DNA of 64,000 bases from contig JBCCDY010000010.1 of the NCBI GenBank assembly GCA_039030555.1, positions 112,620 to 176,619 on the forward strand, read 5' to 3'. Position numbers and translations under genes: made by a program. Shown here piece after piece: positions 52,470 to 61,088 of this stretch. Source of the DNA: JBCCDY01 sp039030555 (GTDB lineage: Bacteria > Bacteroidota > Bacteroidia > Cytophagales > Cyclobacteriaceae). The notes under the pieces were generated by a model. It was not told where the DNA came from and made no database searches. It saw only the letters and a program-made list of their open reading frames with translations. Position 1 is the stretch's first letter; every line of letters begins with the position of its first letter.

Positions 52470-53110
52470 TGAAACGTATTAGCAGAAAAGATATCGCTGA
52501 AATGGAAAAGCGATATCGTGCGGCTTTAGTAAATAGCCTTAGTGGCTTTAAAAGCGCCAACTTAATCGGTAGTAGATCGAAAGATGGAATAGCTAATTTA
52601 TCAATAGTGAGTTCTACCATCCATCTTGGATCTAACCCACCACTTTTAGGGACTGTTTTCCGGCCCGATAGTGTTCCTCGTCATACATTGGATAATCTCC
52701 GTGAGAGTGGATATTATACTGTAAATCATGTTAACTCCTCCTTTACATCAAATGCCCATCAAACAGCGGCGAGGTATCACGAAAGCATTTCGGAGTTTGA
52801 AGCCTGCAATTTATCTGAGGAATATTTGGGTGATTTTAAACAGCCATTTGTGAAGCAAGCAGTTATTAAAATGGCGATGAAAAAAGTTGATGAAATCAAA
52901 ATTGAGATCAACGGTACTATTTTAGTTATCGGTGAAATTCAGGATCTGTACTTAAGTGAGGATTTTCTTAGGACTGATGGCTCTGTGGATTTGGAAAAAG
53001 CCAATACAGTGGCTATTTCAGGATTAGATACATACTTGAAGGCTTCAAAAATTGCTCGTTATTCGTATGCCAAGCCCCATAAAGAACTTGAACGTTTAGA
53101 TAATGTCTAA
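52469..53110 (+). CDS. Flavin reductase family protein
   Basis: The 213-residue protein belongs to the FMN-binding split-barrel group (flavin reductase-like). It shows SANLIGSRSKDGIANLSIVS, PPLLGTVFRPDSVPRHTLDN and HVNSSF. Such enzymes reduce FMN/FAD with NAD(P)H or bind flavin. Placed directly before a photolyase, with an 8-base overlap, it may supply or protect reduced flavin for the photolyase; that is inference. It is coupled to the SDR gene upstream. Confidence 0.75.
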   Translation: MKRISRKDIAEMEKRYRAALVNSLSGFKSANLIGSRSKDGIANLSIVSSTIHLGSNPPLLGTVFRPDSVPRHTLDNLRESGYYTVNHVNSSFTSNAHQTAARYHESISEFEACNLSEEYLGDFKQPFVKQAVIKMAMKKVDEIKIEINGTILVIGEIQDLYLSEDFLRTDGSVDLEKANTVAISGLDTYLKASKIARYSYAKPHKELERLDNV

Positions 53111-54413
53111 AGAAAAGATCAGCATATTCTGGCACCGAAGAGATTTAAGAGCGCATGATAATGCTGGCCTGTATGCCGCCTTGCAGGGGGAATATAAAGT
53201 CCTTCCTGTATTCATTTTTGATAGAAACATTCTTGATGAACTTGAGGACAAAAAAGATCGGAGGGTCAATTTCATATACGAAGAGCTTCAAAAAGTCAAG
53301 ATGATTTATCAAAAGCATAATTCGTCTCTTAAAGTTTTTTATTCGAAACCGAAAGAGGCGTTCGAACAGCTTCTTGAAGAATATGATATTCAGGCAGTAT
53401 ACTTCAACCATGATTATGAGCCCTATGCCCGGGAGCGCGATAAAGAGATTTATTATTTCCTGAAAGATCAGAACATTGAAATCCACCATAAAAAGGATCA
53501 TGCCATTTTTGAAAAAGATGAAATCCTGAAAGGTGATGGCGACCCATATACCGTTTATACACCATATTCTAAAAAATGGAAGGATAAGGTTACGGATGAC
53601 GATCTGAGTAGTCGCCCTTCCGAAGATTATCTTCAAAATCTATTTAACCATACTTCGTTTGAGATACCTAGTTTAGAAGAAATGGGTTTTAAAGCGATCG
53701 ACTACGATTATCCTGATAGGGAGCTTGATATGGATATCGTAAAGAACTATCATAATACCCGTAACATCCCTTCGAAGAATGGAACCACTAAAATGAGTAT
53801 TCATTTGCGGTTTGGCACTGTAAGTATTCGTGAGCTAGCCAGAAAATCATCTAATAAAAACACCAAATACCTGAATGAACTGATTTGGAGAGACTTCTAT
53901 ATGATGATCCTTTGGCATAATCCTCAGGTTGCGGAACAGTCTTTCAGGAAAGAATACGATAATATTGAATGGCGTAATGATGAGGAAGAATTTGAAAGAT
54001 GGTGCGAGGGAAAAACAGGTTATCCGATCATAGATGCGGGAATGCGTGAGTTGAATGAAACCGGTTATATGCACAACCGCGTTAGGATGATTGTAGCTAG
54101 CTTTTTAACCAAACATTTATTGATTGACTGGAGATGGGGAGAGCGTTACTTCGCACAAAAGCTCCTTGATTTCGAGCTTTCGTCCAACAATGGAGGGTGG
54201 CAATGGGCCTCTGGTTCTGGGTGCGATGCAGCTCCCTACTTTAGAGTATTTAATCCGTATCTACAAACGGAGAAATTCGACCCTAAAGAGAAATACATTC
54301 AAAAATGGGTTCCTGAATATAAGGACGAGTCTTATCCTGAACCTGTGGTAGAACATAAAAAAGGTAGGGAAAGGGCTCTGGAAACTTATAAGGCTGGATT
54401 GAATAAGGTCTAA
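53103..54413 (+). CDS. phr: Deoxyribodipyrimidine photolyase (class I CPD photolyase/cryptochrome)
   Basis: The 436-residue protein uses blue light to split pyrimidine dimers. The N-terminal antenna domain starts FWHRRDLRAHDNAGLYAAL. The FAD-binding helical domain shows LNELIWRDFYMMI, GYPIIDAGMREL, HNRVRMIVASFLTKHLLIDW and the signature NNGGWQWASGSG. These match CPD photolyases. It ends with the usual VEHKKGRERALETYKAG. It overlaps the flavin reductase gene by eight bases and the next gene by one. Confidence 0.92.
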   Translation: MSKEKISIFWHRRDLRAHDNAGLYAALQGEYKVLPVFIFDRNILDELEDKKDRRVNFIYEELQKVKMIYQKHNSSLKVFYSKPKEAFEQLLEEYDIQAVYFNHDYEPYARERDKEIYYFLKDQNIEIHHKKDHAIFEKDEILKGDGDPYTVYTPYSKKWKDKVTDDDLSSRPSEDYLQNLFNHTSFEIPSLEEMGFKAIDYDYPDRELDMDIVKNYHNTRNIPSKNGTTKMSIHLRFGTVSIRELARKSSNKNTKYLNELIWRDFYMMILWHNPQVAEQSFRKEYDNIEWRNDEEEFERWCEGKTGYPIIDAGMRELNETGYMHNRVRMIVASFLTKHLLIDWRWGERYFAQKLLDFELSSNNGGWQWASGSGCDAAPYFRVFNPYLQTEKFDPKEKYIQKWVPEYKDESYPEPVVEHKKGRERALETYKAGLNKV

Positions 54414-55867
54414 TGAATATCTTACTGACCGGATCCACTGGTTATATTGGAAGAAGGCTTTTACCGGTCTTGGTAAAATCCGGTCATACGGTTATCTGTT
54501 TAGTTAGAGATGAAAGAAGGTTTGATTATGAAGACTTTGATTCTACTTTCCTTGAAAATGTTAAGGTAGTAGAAGGTGATTTATCCAACTATGAAAGCTT
54601 GGCAGATGTACCCAAAAATATAGACGCTGCTTACTATCTCGTTCATTCGCTCGGGGCACATTACAAAGATTTTTCGGAAACGGAAGAACTTACAGCACGA
54701 AACTTCTCCAAGTTCATAAAAACTTCTTCATGTAAACAGATCATATATCTGGGTGGAATTTCCAATGATGAAAATCTCAGTGATCATCTTAATTCCAGGA
54801 AAAATGTGGAGAGCGTATTAGAGGAATCTGGTGTTCCCATAACAGTATTGCGAGCTGCAATCATTATTGGTTCTGGAGGAGCCTCATTCGAAATCATAAG
54901 AGACCTGGTTGAAAAACTTCCAGTGATGGTGGCGCCAAAATGGATCAATACCAAATGCCAGCCTATCGCTATCCGTAATGTCTTGCAGTATTTAGAAGGA
55001 GTTTTGTTGAATGAGAAGTCTTACCATAAAATATTTGATATCGGTGGGCCAGAGGTACTAACCTACAAGCAAATGCTTATGAAATTTGCTGAAAGTCGTA
55101 GGCTTAAACGATGGATCATTCCTGTACCTGTTCTATCGCCAAATCTCTCTTCCCGATGGTTATATTTTGTCACTTCTACCTCTTTTAATCTTGCCAGAAA
55201 CCTGGTTGATAGCATGATGAATGAAGTCGTTTGTCAACATCAAGGAATAGACGACATCGTTGAAATCAAGAAGTTCACTTATCCTGAGGCATTAAAGCTG
55301 GCATTTCAGAAAATTGATCAGAAAGACATTATATCCAGTTGGAAAGACTCTCCCGCTGTGGATTCTATTGAAACGAACTTTCTGGATAATGTGAATGTGC
55401 CTACGGATGGTTGCCTTTTCGATAAGAAAGCCTTTTCCTTTGAGAGGGATCCAGAAGAGGTAAAAGAAAACATTTGGCAGATTGGAGGTAACAGAGGCTG
55501 GTACTATGGTACTTTTCTCTGGAAGATCAGGGGTTTCCTGGATCAGCTTTTTGGAGGAGTAGGATTGCGAAGAGGAAGAAGGAGTCCTGTTGATCTCAAA
55601 CCGGGAGATGCATTGGACTTTTGGAGAGTCCTTATGGCTGATAAGGAGAAATGTAAGCTTTTGCTTTACGCGGAGATGAAACTTCCCGGAGAAGCATGGC
55701 TTGAATTCAGGATTAAAAATATTGAAGGTAAAAATACACTGATCCAAAATGCTACTTTCCGCCCCCGAGGCCTTTGGGGAAGGATATACTGGTTTTCAGT
55801 ATTACCCTTTCACTTTTTTATTTTCAATGGAATGGCCAAAAGTATCATAAGCTACCAGGCTGCTTGA
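54413..55867 (+). CDS. NAD(P)-binding SDR protein with DUF2867 domain
   Basis: The 484-residue protein has an N-terminal extended SDR (atypical) domain with ILLTGSTGYIGRRLLPVL and YYLVHSLGAHY, and a C-terminal DUF2867 domain (about 330-480, with GWYYGTFLWKIRGFLDQL and GDALDFWRVL). The pair resembles YbjT-type proteins of unknown substrate. It overlaps the photolyase gene by one base. Its 3' end runs straight into the remnant of another photolyase, so a deletion may have joined the two. Confidence 0.8.
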   Translation: MNILLTGSTGYIGRRLLPVLVKSGHTVICLVRDERRFDYEDFDSTFLENVKVVEGDLSNYESLADVPKNIDAAYYLVHSLGAHYKDFSETEELTARNFSKFIKTSSCKQIIYLGGISNDENLSDHLNSRKNVESVLEESGVPITVLRAAIIIGSGGASFEIIRDLVEKLPVMVAPKWINTKCQPIAIRNVLQYLEGVLLNEKSYHKIFDIGGPEVLTYKQMLMKFAESRRLKRWIIPVPVLSPNLSSRWLYFVTSTSFNLARNLVDSMMNEVVCQHQGIDDIVEIKKFTYPEALKLAFQKIDQKDIISSWKDSPAVDSIETNFLDNVNVPTDGCLFDKKAFSFERDPEEVKENIWQIGGNRGWYYGTFLWKIRGFLDQLFGGVGLRRGRRSPVDLKPGDALDFWRVLMADKEKCKLLLYAEMKLPGEAWLEFRIKNIEGKNTLIQNATFRPRGLWGRIYWFSVLPFHFFIFNGMAKSIISYQAA

Positions 55868-56191
55868 AACAGGCATCAATACCGTTAGGATATATAATCC
55901 TGTAAAACAATCCCAGAAACATAACCCGGATGGAGCTTTTATAAAAAAGTGTATACCTGCTTTAAAAGATGTTCCGACTGAGTTGATCCATGAACTCTGG
56001 AAGATGACAGATATTGAGCAGAGCCTTTACAATTGCGAAATTGGAGTTGATTATCCTCAACCTTTGGTAGATTAAAAACTTCCAGAAAAAAAGCAAAAGA
56101 GTTACTCTGGGGAATTCGAAGGAATGATTTGGTTAAGCGGGAGTCTAAGATAATCCTTCAAAGACATACGGTGAAGAACAAGAACATTTAA
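55862..56191 (+). pseudogene. 3' remnant of a second photolyase/cryptochrome-type FAD-binding gene
   Basis: From about 55862 the frame reads ETGINTVRIYNPVKQSQKH, then DGAFIKKCIPALKDVPTELI and IEQSLYNCEIGVDYPQPLVD, ending at a stop near 56076. In the next frame the same protein continues as KTSRKKAKELLWGIRRNDLV and SKIILQRHTVKN to a stop at 56191. This is the extreme C terminus of the photolyase-like FAD-binding domain family, with the 5' two-thirds missing and a one-base frameshift. There is no start codon. It fills the 320 bases between the DUF2867 and membrane-protein genes. The clade differs from the intact photolyase upstream. Confidence 0.8.
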
Positions 56192-57450
56192 TCTGTTTTA
56201 TAAAAAGTGATTTTTTTCCATTTAGGTTCGAAATAGAGTTTCTCTTTTGAGAAGTCCCATGTGTTTTTTTCAACGGTAAGTTTATGCTCTCCCGGTTCCA
56301 GGTAGTTTATAGGAATGAAGGTTATCCAACCTACCTGACCTGTTTTTGGATGATCAGTCAAATCCCATCTTAAAGATTTGACAAGCGTATCATTAACTCT
56401 AAGCTTTATAAATTCACTAGCAAGCATGGTTTCGGACTTGGAAGGATAGTTTTCTTCCAGAGAATCAATAATGATATTATCCCATTTGAATTTCGGTATA
56501 AATAATTTAAGATAGGATTCGTATTGGTTGACCGAAGGTATGGAAGCTTTTTCTATCAACTCTCCGTTACCCCTAAGTTCATCGTAAGCATTATTATCGA
56601 AATATGATTTTTTCTCTCTAGTAGACTCTTTTTTTAGAGTCTTTGTAAAGGAATCAGCGGACGAAATGCTTTTTACAAACATAATGTACCGTAGTGATTG
56701 TCTCCCGCCTAATGCACCCATTCCTATAGAGAATATCATAAAAGCAACGAAGACAACATAACGATTAAGATTGGAAGAGAATACCAGTATGCTTTGTTGA
56801 AAAAGAAACAGTTTACTAACCCTCATAAAAAAGATCACGTAACTTTTTAGCCATTTGATATCCGAGTTAAACCACTTCCTCGAATAGTAAATAATGATGA
56901 GGGTCAGTGAGTTTAAAATAAGTAAGGATATAATCACGACAGATGCAATAAGTACAGGAACCCCCAGAAGACTTAAAACCAAAATGAAGGAGATAACTAG
57001 TAAAATGAAAATACTAATACCCACAATAGTAAAAGCAAGGCTAAAAATGGAACTGCAAACCCTTTCAAGCGCAAGTATACTTTCTACAGGATTTTGATAC
57101 TCATCAACAATAAAGTCTTGTTTCTGAATCTTCGATAATTTCTCCTTTTGAATTCCCTTTGGGAACGTATAATTCATTCCCACAAGAGCAATCCAAACCC
57201 CCCTTAAAAAGAGGTGCAACCCAAAAGCTATTTTTAGTGACTGTAGCGCGAATCCAAAATAGACCATCCCAAAGTAAATGAGGTAAGGATTCAGTCCGTA
57301 ACGTTGTACCATTAGGATTCCGAAATCATTAACCTCATCGGAAATGGAAAAAATAAAAACAATACTTATGGCCGATATGAGAAGTTCGGGGTTCCAACTA
57401 TTATTCTCTATTTCCCTTAGCCACTTTGGCTTTGTTTCTTTAAGCTCCAT
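56188..57450 (-). CDS. Hypothetical polytopic membrane protein
   Basis: The 420-residue protein has about six membrane helices in the first 265 residues (for example FILLVISFILVLSLLGVPVL) and a soluble C-terminal domain rich in beta strands (about 330-420, ending KWKKITFYKTD). I do not recognise a family. The start is divergent from the UDG-like gene, and the 159-base gap between them holds TGTTTAA boxes, so it may belong to the same regulon. It overlaps the photolyase remnant by four bases at the 3' end. Confidence 0.6.
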   Translation of the reverse strand: MELKETKPKWLREIENNSWNPELLISAISIVFIFSISDEVNDFGILMVQRYGLNPYLIYFGMVYFGFALQSLKIAFGLHLFLRGVWIALVGMNYTFPKGIQKEKLSKIQKQDFIVDEYQNPVESILALERVCSSIFSLAFTIVGISIFILLVISFILVLSLLGVPVLIASVVIISLLILNSLTLIIIYYSRKWFNSDIKWLKSYVIFFMRVSKLFLFQQSILVFSSNLNRYVVFVAFMIFSIGMGALGGRQSLRYIMFVKSISSADSFTKTLKKESTREKKSYFDNNAYDELRGNGELIEKASIPSVNQYESYLKLFIPKFKWDNIIIDSLEENYPSKSETMLASEFIKLRVNDTLVKSLRWDLTDHPKTGQVGWITFIPINYLEPGEHKLTVEKNTWDFSKEKLYFEPKWKKITFYKTD

Positions 57451-57540
57451 TTTAAGTCAATTGAATACGTAAAATAGCTCTAAAATTGGCAATAATAAGC
57501 ATTGAATTATTTGAGATGATTTTGACTGTTTTAGCTTGTA

Positions 57541-57593
57541 TTGTTTAATAAAACAGACTAAAATGATATTTTATAGTTATTTTAGTTAAACAA
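57541..57593 (+). promoter_or_regulatory. TGTTTAA inverted-repeat region before the UDG-like gene
   Basis: TGTTTAA (57542-57548) and TTAAACA (57586-57592) form an inverted pair 37 bases apart. Inside lies a second inverted pair, CTAAAAT (57558-57564) and ATTTTAG (57578-57584). The same half-site occurs before the MerR/B12 and sigma genes. It could control either divergent gene. No clear -33/-7 pair is seen. Confidence 0.4.
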
Positions 57594-57609
57594 TATTTTA
57601 TATTTGTCT

Positions 57610-58206
57610 ATGCTTAATAGTTCTGAAGTAAAATTCCAAACACTGTTAAGGTATATAGAATCGTGTGATATATGCTCTAATAGTTTACCAGATCTCCCTA
57701 AACAAGTTGTCCAACTTTCGGAGAAAAGTAAAATCCTAATTATTGGAAAATCTCCGAGCGAGGAGGCTCGTAATTCGGGTATTCTGTGGAATAATCGAGG
57801 TGGAGAAAAGCTAAGATCATGGCTCGGTGTCACGGACGATCAATTTTATGATCCCGATAACTTTGCCCTTTTACCTATGGGGTTTTGTTATCCCGGAAAG
57901 GCTAATCACAGAGATTTACCACCAAGGCCTGAGTGTGCTCCATTATGGCACAATCTTTTAGTTCATTCTTTGAATAATATCGAACTTACTGTTCTAGTTG
58001 GAGAGTATGCACAAAGCTTTTATTTGAATGGAAGATCAAGAGAAAGCCTATTTGATAATGTGAAAGCTTTCAAGGAATACTTACCTGAATACTTTATTCT
58101 GCCTTATCCTAAAACCCAGTTTGGTCTTACAAATGAGCCAGCTGAATGGCTTGATAAAGAAGTTTTCCCCGAGCTAAAAACCAGGGTAAAAAGAATATTG
58201 GGTTAA
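57610..58206 (+). CDS. Uracil-DNA-glycosylase-superfamily protein with altered catalytic motifs
   Basis: I start at the ATG at 57610 (198 residues); a TTG at 57604 adds two. The overall order matches a UDG-family protein of about 200 residues: ICSNSLPDLP, ILWNNRGGEKLRSWLG, DNFALLPMGFCYPG, DLPPRPECAPLWHN and ELTVLVGEYAQSFYL. Canonical motif I (GQAPG) is GKSPS at 46-50, and canonical motif II (LPHPSPRN) is LPYPKTQF at 164-171. Catalysis by the usual route is doubtful. It lies downstream of TGTTTAA boxes, so it may be controlled with the light genes. Confidence 0.7.
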   Translation: MLNSSEVKFQTLLRYIESCDICSNSLPDLPKQVVQLSEKSKILIIGKSPSEEARNSGILWNNRGGEKLRSWLGVTDDQFYDPDNFALLPMGFCYPGKANHRDLPPRPECAPLWHNLLVHSLNNIELTVLVGEYAQSFYLNGRSRESLFDNVKAFKEYLPEYFILPYPKTQFGLTNEPAEWLDKEVFPELKTRVKRILG

Positions 58207-58267
58207 ACTAATCCTAAATACCCGTTAATCCGTTTTGGAGATAGTATTCACTTTAAACTATATGTAA

Positions 58268-58630
58268 ATGAGCTACCTAGAACAAGAACTGGCTTTAGCA
58301 AAACATGCTTCAGAGAATTTATTAGAAGCATTCGATAAGTATTATCATGATGATGTAGTGATGGTAGAAGGCACCGGAGAAGAATTTAAAGGAAAAGAAA
58401 GTAATAGAAAACGAGAAGAGGAATTTCTGGCTTCCGTTCAAGAATGGCACGGTGGAGGGTTAGGTAAAGTTGCATCTAACGAAAGTGAGGCAGTCACTTT
58501 TGTAGAAATGTGGATGGACGTAACCTTCAAGGACGGGAATCGAATGAAGATGGAACAGGTATCCGTTAAAAAATGGGAAGGCGATCAGGTTATCCACGAG
58601 CGCTTTTATTACAATATGCCTGGCCAATAA
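58268..58630 (+). CDS. SnoaL-like / NTF2-fold protein
   Basis: The 120-residue protein is a probable NTF2-like cone-shaped fold: AFDKYYHDDVVMVEGTGEEF at the front, a KESNRKREEEFL helix and FVEMWMDVTFKDGNRMKMEQ with IHERFYYNMPGQ at the end. Proteins of this group bind small ligands or act as hydrolases or isomerases. I cannot assign an activity. It starts 61 bases after the UDG-like gene and ends in a clear terminator, so they may form one unit. Confidence 0.7.
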   Translation: MSYLEQELALAKHASENLLEAFDKYYHDDVVMVEGTGEEFKGKESNRKREEEFLASVQEWHGGGLGKVASNESEAVTFVEMWMDVTFKDGNRMKMEQVSVKKWEGDQVIHERFYYNMPGQ

Positions 58631-58653
58631 TTTCAAAAAAACTTTTAAACCAC

Positions 58654-58681
58654 AAAACCTCGCTAAATGGCGGGGTTTTTT
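58654..58681 (+). terminator. Rho-independent terminator after the SnoaL-like gene
   Basis: AACCTCGC pairs with GCGGGGTT (one T-G pair) around a 6-base loop and is followed by a T tract. It lies 25 bases after the stop. Confidence 0.85.
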
Positions 58682-58754
58682 CATTTATAATATCACCTTT
58701 TCAGTGTTATGAAATACTCCTGAATTATATTGGGAATTCTTAACTGAGATATTC

Positions 58755-59732
58755 ATGAAATACATAACGTTTATTTTCTTTTTTGTATCACAACTGGCCG
58801 TGGCTCAAAAAACGATAAAGAACGAACCACTAACCTCTACTTATTCTATAGTGGCTCGTGATCCTGAAACAGGAAACTTAGGAGTAGCAGTTCAGTCACA
58901 CTGGTTTTCTGTAGGGACGAATGTAAGTTGGGCTGAAGCGGGTGTTGGGGCAGTGGCCACTCAATCTTTGACCAATCCGGCTTTTGGACAAAGGGGCCTG
59001 GAACTCATGAAATCAGGCTTAACGGCTGAACAAACATTAGAATACCTTTTAGAAAATGATGAAGGAAGAGCATATCGACAAGTAGCAATCATTGATAAAA
59101 ACGGGAATGTAGCTGCACATACAGGAGATTTATGCATCGCCGAAGCAGGTCACATTGAGGGCTCTAACTTTTCTGTTCAAGCTAATCTAATGGAAAAGAA
59201 TACGGTTTGGAAAGCAATGTCTAAAGCTTATACAAACGCTGATGGCCCTTTAGCGGAGCGCTTACTTGAGTCTTTAAAAGCCGCTCAAAATGAAGGAGGC
59301 GATATCCGTGGAAAACAGTCTGCTGCCATACTTGTAGTTAGAGCTGAAACTACAGGTAATTTATGGGAAGACCGACTGGTGGATTTAAGAATTGAAGATC
59401 ATGAGGATCCAATCAAAGAAATGGGAAGACTTTTAAAACTTCACAGGGCTTATGAACACATGAATAAAGGTGATCTTGCTATCGAAGCTAGTGATCCTGA
59501 AAAAGCTCTGAAAGAATATGGTGCTGCGGAGGAGCTCTTTCCAGATCATTTGGAAATGAAGTTTTGGCAAGCGGTCTCTTTAGCCAATATCGGTGATATG
59601 GAAAAGGCACTTCCACTGTTCAACACAATCTTCGAAAAGGATGAAAAATGGAGGGAGGTTATTCCACGTTTGGTTCCTAATGAGATTTTGGTCGTTTCTG
59701 ATGAAGATTTGAAAAAGATCAAAAAGCAATAG
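58755..59732 (+). CDS. Secreted DUF1028-domain protein
   Basis: The 325-residue protein has a signal peptide (YITFIFFFVSQLAVAQ). DUF1028 (about 26-215) follows, showing TYSIVARDPETGNLGVAVQS, AEAGVGAVATQSLTNP and the conserved RGKQSAAILVV. DUF1028 has an Ntn-hydrolase-like look with a possible N-terminal nucleophile after processing. A C-terminal TPR-like region (about 235-310, ALKEYGAAEELFPDHLEMKF) follows. The substrate is unknown. It converges on the SecD-like gene across a 3-base gap. Confidence 0.8.
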   Translation: MKYITFIFFFVSQLAVAQKTIKNEPLTSTYSIVARDPETGNLGVAVQSHWFSVGTNVSWAEAGVGAVATQSLTNPAFGQRGLELMKSGLTAEQTLEYLLENDEGRAYRQVAIIDKNGNVAAHTGDLCIAEAGHIEGSNFSVQANLMEKNTVWKAMSKAYTNADGPLAERLLESLKAAQNEGGDIRGKQSAAILVVRAETTGNLWEDRLVDLRIEDHEDPIKEMGRLLKLHRAYEHMNKGDLAIEASDPEKALKEYGAAEELFPDHLEMKFWQAVSLANIGDMEKALPLFNTIFEKDEKWREVIPRLVPNEILVVSDEDLKKIKKQ

Positions 59733-59735
59733 ACG

Positions 59736-60212
59736 CTAATTTTCTTTGTCCGATCCAATTGATTTGAGTAGCATTTTTCTTATACTCGACAAGTTATCAT
59801 ACTCTTTCTTTTCCCAAATACGGAGAATAGTAATGGGTACTTTTTCTGTTATTTTCCAGGTTCCAACAAGATCGTTAGCATGCACAACACCCAGATAATA
59901 GCCTGGCAATCTATTGGTAATTGATTTCAGAGTCTTGGCTCCCTTTTCATGGAAATACAAATTCATCTCCCTGATTTTTAAGGCTGGAATCTCCTTAATG
60001 TTCCCAATAGACTTATACTCTGAACTTTGAATGATGGGTTCTTTAAGTAAACAGAATGTTGTATCCCCGGATAGCGTAGGCTTAAGTATATAGCAGGAAA
60101 TTTCTTCATTCGGATTGATCAGATAGATTCCATTTTTCAACTCCTGACATTTTAGTGTTTGGCTTAAGCCAAAGACGAGAATTACATAATGTATAAGACC
60201 TTTCAGCATCAT
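59736..60212 (-). CDS. Secreted protein with a SecDF-P1-head-like domain
   Basis: The 158-residue protein has a signal peptide (LIHYVILVFGLSQTLKCQ) and no other membrane helix. The region MNLYFHEKGAKTLKSITNR, then GYYLGVVHANDLVGTW, resembles the P1 head subdomain of SecD/SecDF but without the transporter part. Isolated P1-head proteins occur in Bacteroidota with unknown role. The match is by pattern only. It converges on the DUF1028 gene. Confidence 0.5.
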   Translation of the reverse strand: MMLKGLIHYVILVFGLSQTLKCQELKNGIYLINPNEEISCYILKPTLSGDTTFCLLKEPIIQSSEYKSIGNIKEIPALKIREMNLYFHEKGAKTLKSITNRLPGYYLGVVHANDLVGTWKITEKVPITILRIWEKKEYDNLSSIRKMLLKSIGSDKEN

Positions 60213-60324
60213 TCTCTAAGAATATAGGGTATTTAGAAGATTAAAACTTGCGATAAGAATTTTTTTTGTGCGTTTGTAATAAGCAATTCGATTATACTAC
60301 TAATTAGTACAAAGATCACGAGTT

Positions 60325-60594
60325 ATGGCACGGCGAATCGATAAGAGAGGTAGAGAATTATATCATATAGTTGTGAAAAGGAGTAATCCGGTAAGGATCG
60401 GCAAAAAGATCGTGAATAATCCAGCGAGGATTTCAAAACCTTCGTCGGGTGTGATTTACTTAAATAAAAATAATAGAGATTCTATTGAAAAGATTTTTGC
60501 GGCAACACTGCTCATTTTATTTAGCATATTGATCATAGTCGACTTCATCACCCTATTTAAAAGCCATTTACTAACTTTTATCGAAAGTTTTTAG
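60325..60594 (+). CDS. Small membrane protein upstream of the ECF sigma factor
   Basis: The 89-residue protein has a basic N-terminal half (MARRIDKRGRELYHIVVKRS) and one membrane helix near the end (IFAATLLILFSILIIVDFIT). I do not recognise it. Its stop overlaps the GTG start of the sigma factor (TAGTG), so the two are translated in coupling. The upstream gap holds the palindrome ACTAATTAGT at 60299-60308. It might serve as a membrane sensor or control the sigma factor; that is inference. Confidence 0.5.
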   Translation: MARRIDKRGRELYHIVVKRSNPVRIGKKIVNNPARISKPSSGVIYLNKNNRDSIEKIFAATLLILFSILIIVDFITLFKSHLLTFIESF

Positions 60595-61088
60595 TGCAGT
60601 CATCCCAAGATCAGTTTGTTTCACTAATTCAGGAGCACAGTGGGATCATTTATAAGATCATTAACCTCTATGTCGATGATCAGGAAGAGCGAAGAGATAT
60701 TCATCAAGAAGTACTTCTCCAAGCCTGGAAATCTTTTACTCGTTTTGAAGGGAAATCTAAGTTTTCCACATGGCTTTATAGGGTCGTATTAAATACGGTT
60801 TTAACCTTTAGGAGGAAGAGTTCGAGTGCTCATAATTCCAGAGAGCTTATGGAAGGGGATATTTCATATAAACCAGCAAGTATTAAAGATGAGTCTGACG
60901 CTTTGTTGTTTGCGGTAAAGTCGCTTCCAGAAGTTGACCGATCGATCATTACGCTACATCTGGAAGGTTACGCCAACACTGAAGTTTCAGAAATTTTAGG
61001 GATATCCAGCAATCATGTTGGAGTGAAAATTCATCGTATCAAAAAAGTATTGGAAGAAAAACTTAAAAAACTGGGTTATGGATCTTAA
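60594..61088 (+). CDS. ECF-type RNA polymerase sigma factor
   Basis: The 164-residue protein starts at a GTG. Region 2 (QEERRDIHQEVLLQAWKSF, about 28-46, with KFSTWLYRVVLNT) and region 4 (NTEVSEILGISSNHVGVKIH, about 132-151) are clear. It opens a set of four genes: this, a membrane protein at 61078, a CPBP protease at 61702 and a LOG-like gene. It overlaps the next gene by 11 bases. Its stimulus is unknown. Confidence 0.85.
   Translation: MQSSQDQFVSLIQEHSGIIYKIINLYVDDQEERRDIHQEVLLQAWKSFTRFEGKSKFSTWLYRVVLNTVLTFRRKSSSAHNSRELMEGDISYKPASIKDESDALLFAVKSLPEVDRSIITLHLEGYANTEVSEILGISSNHVGVKIHRIKKVLEEKLKKLGYGS

Noticed and set aside
53145..53636. Minus-strand frame of 163 residues within the photolyase gene.
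   Set aside because: It is antisense to a clear photolyase, with no family motif.
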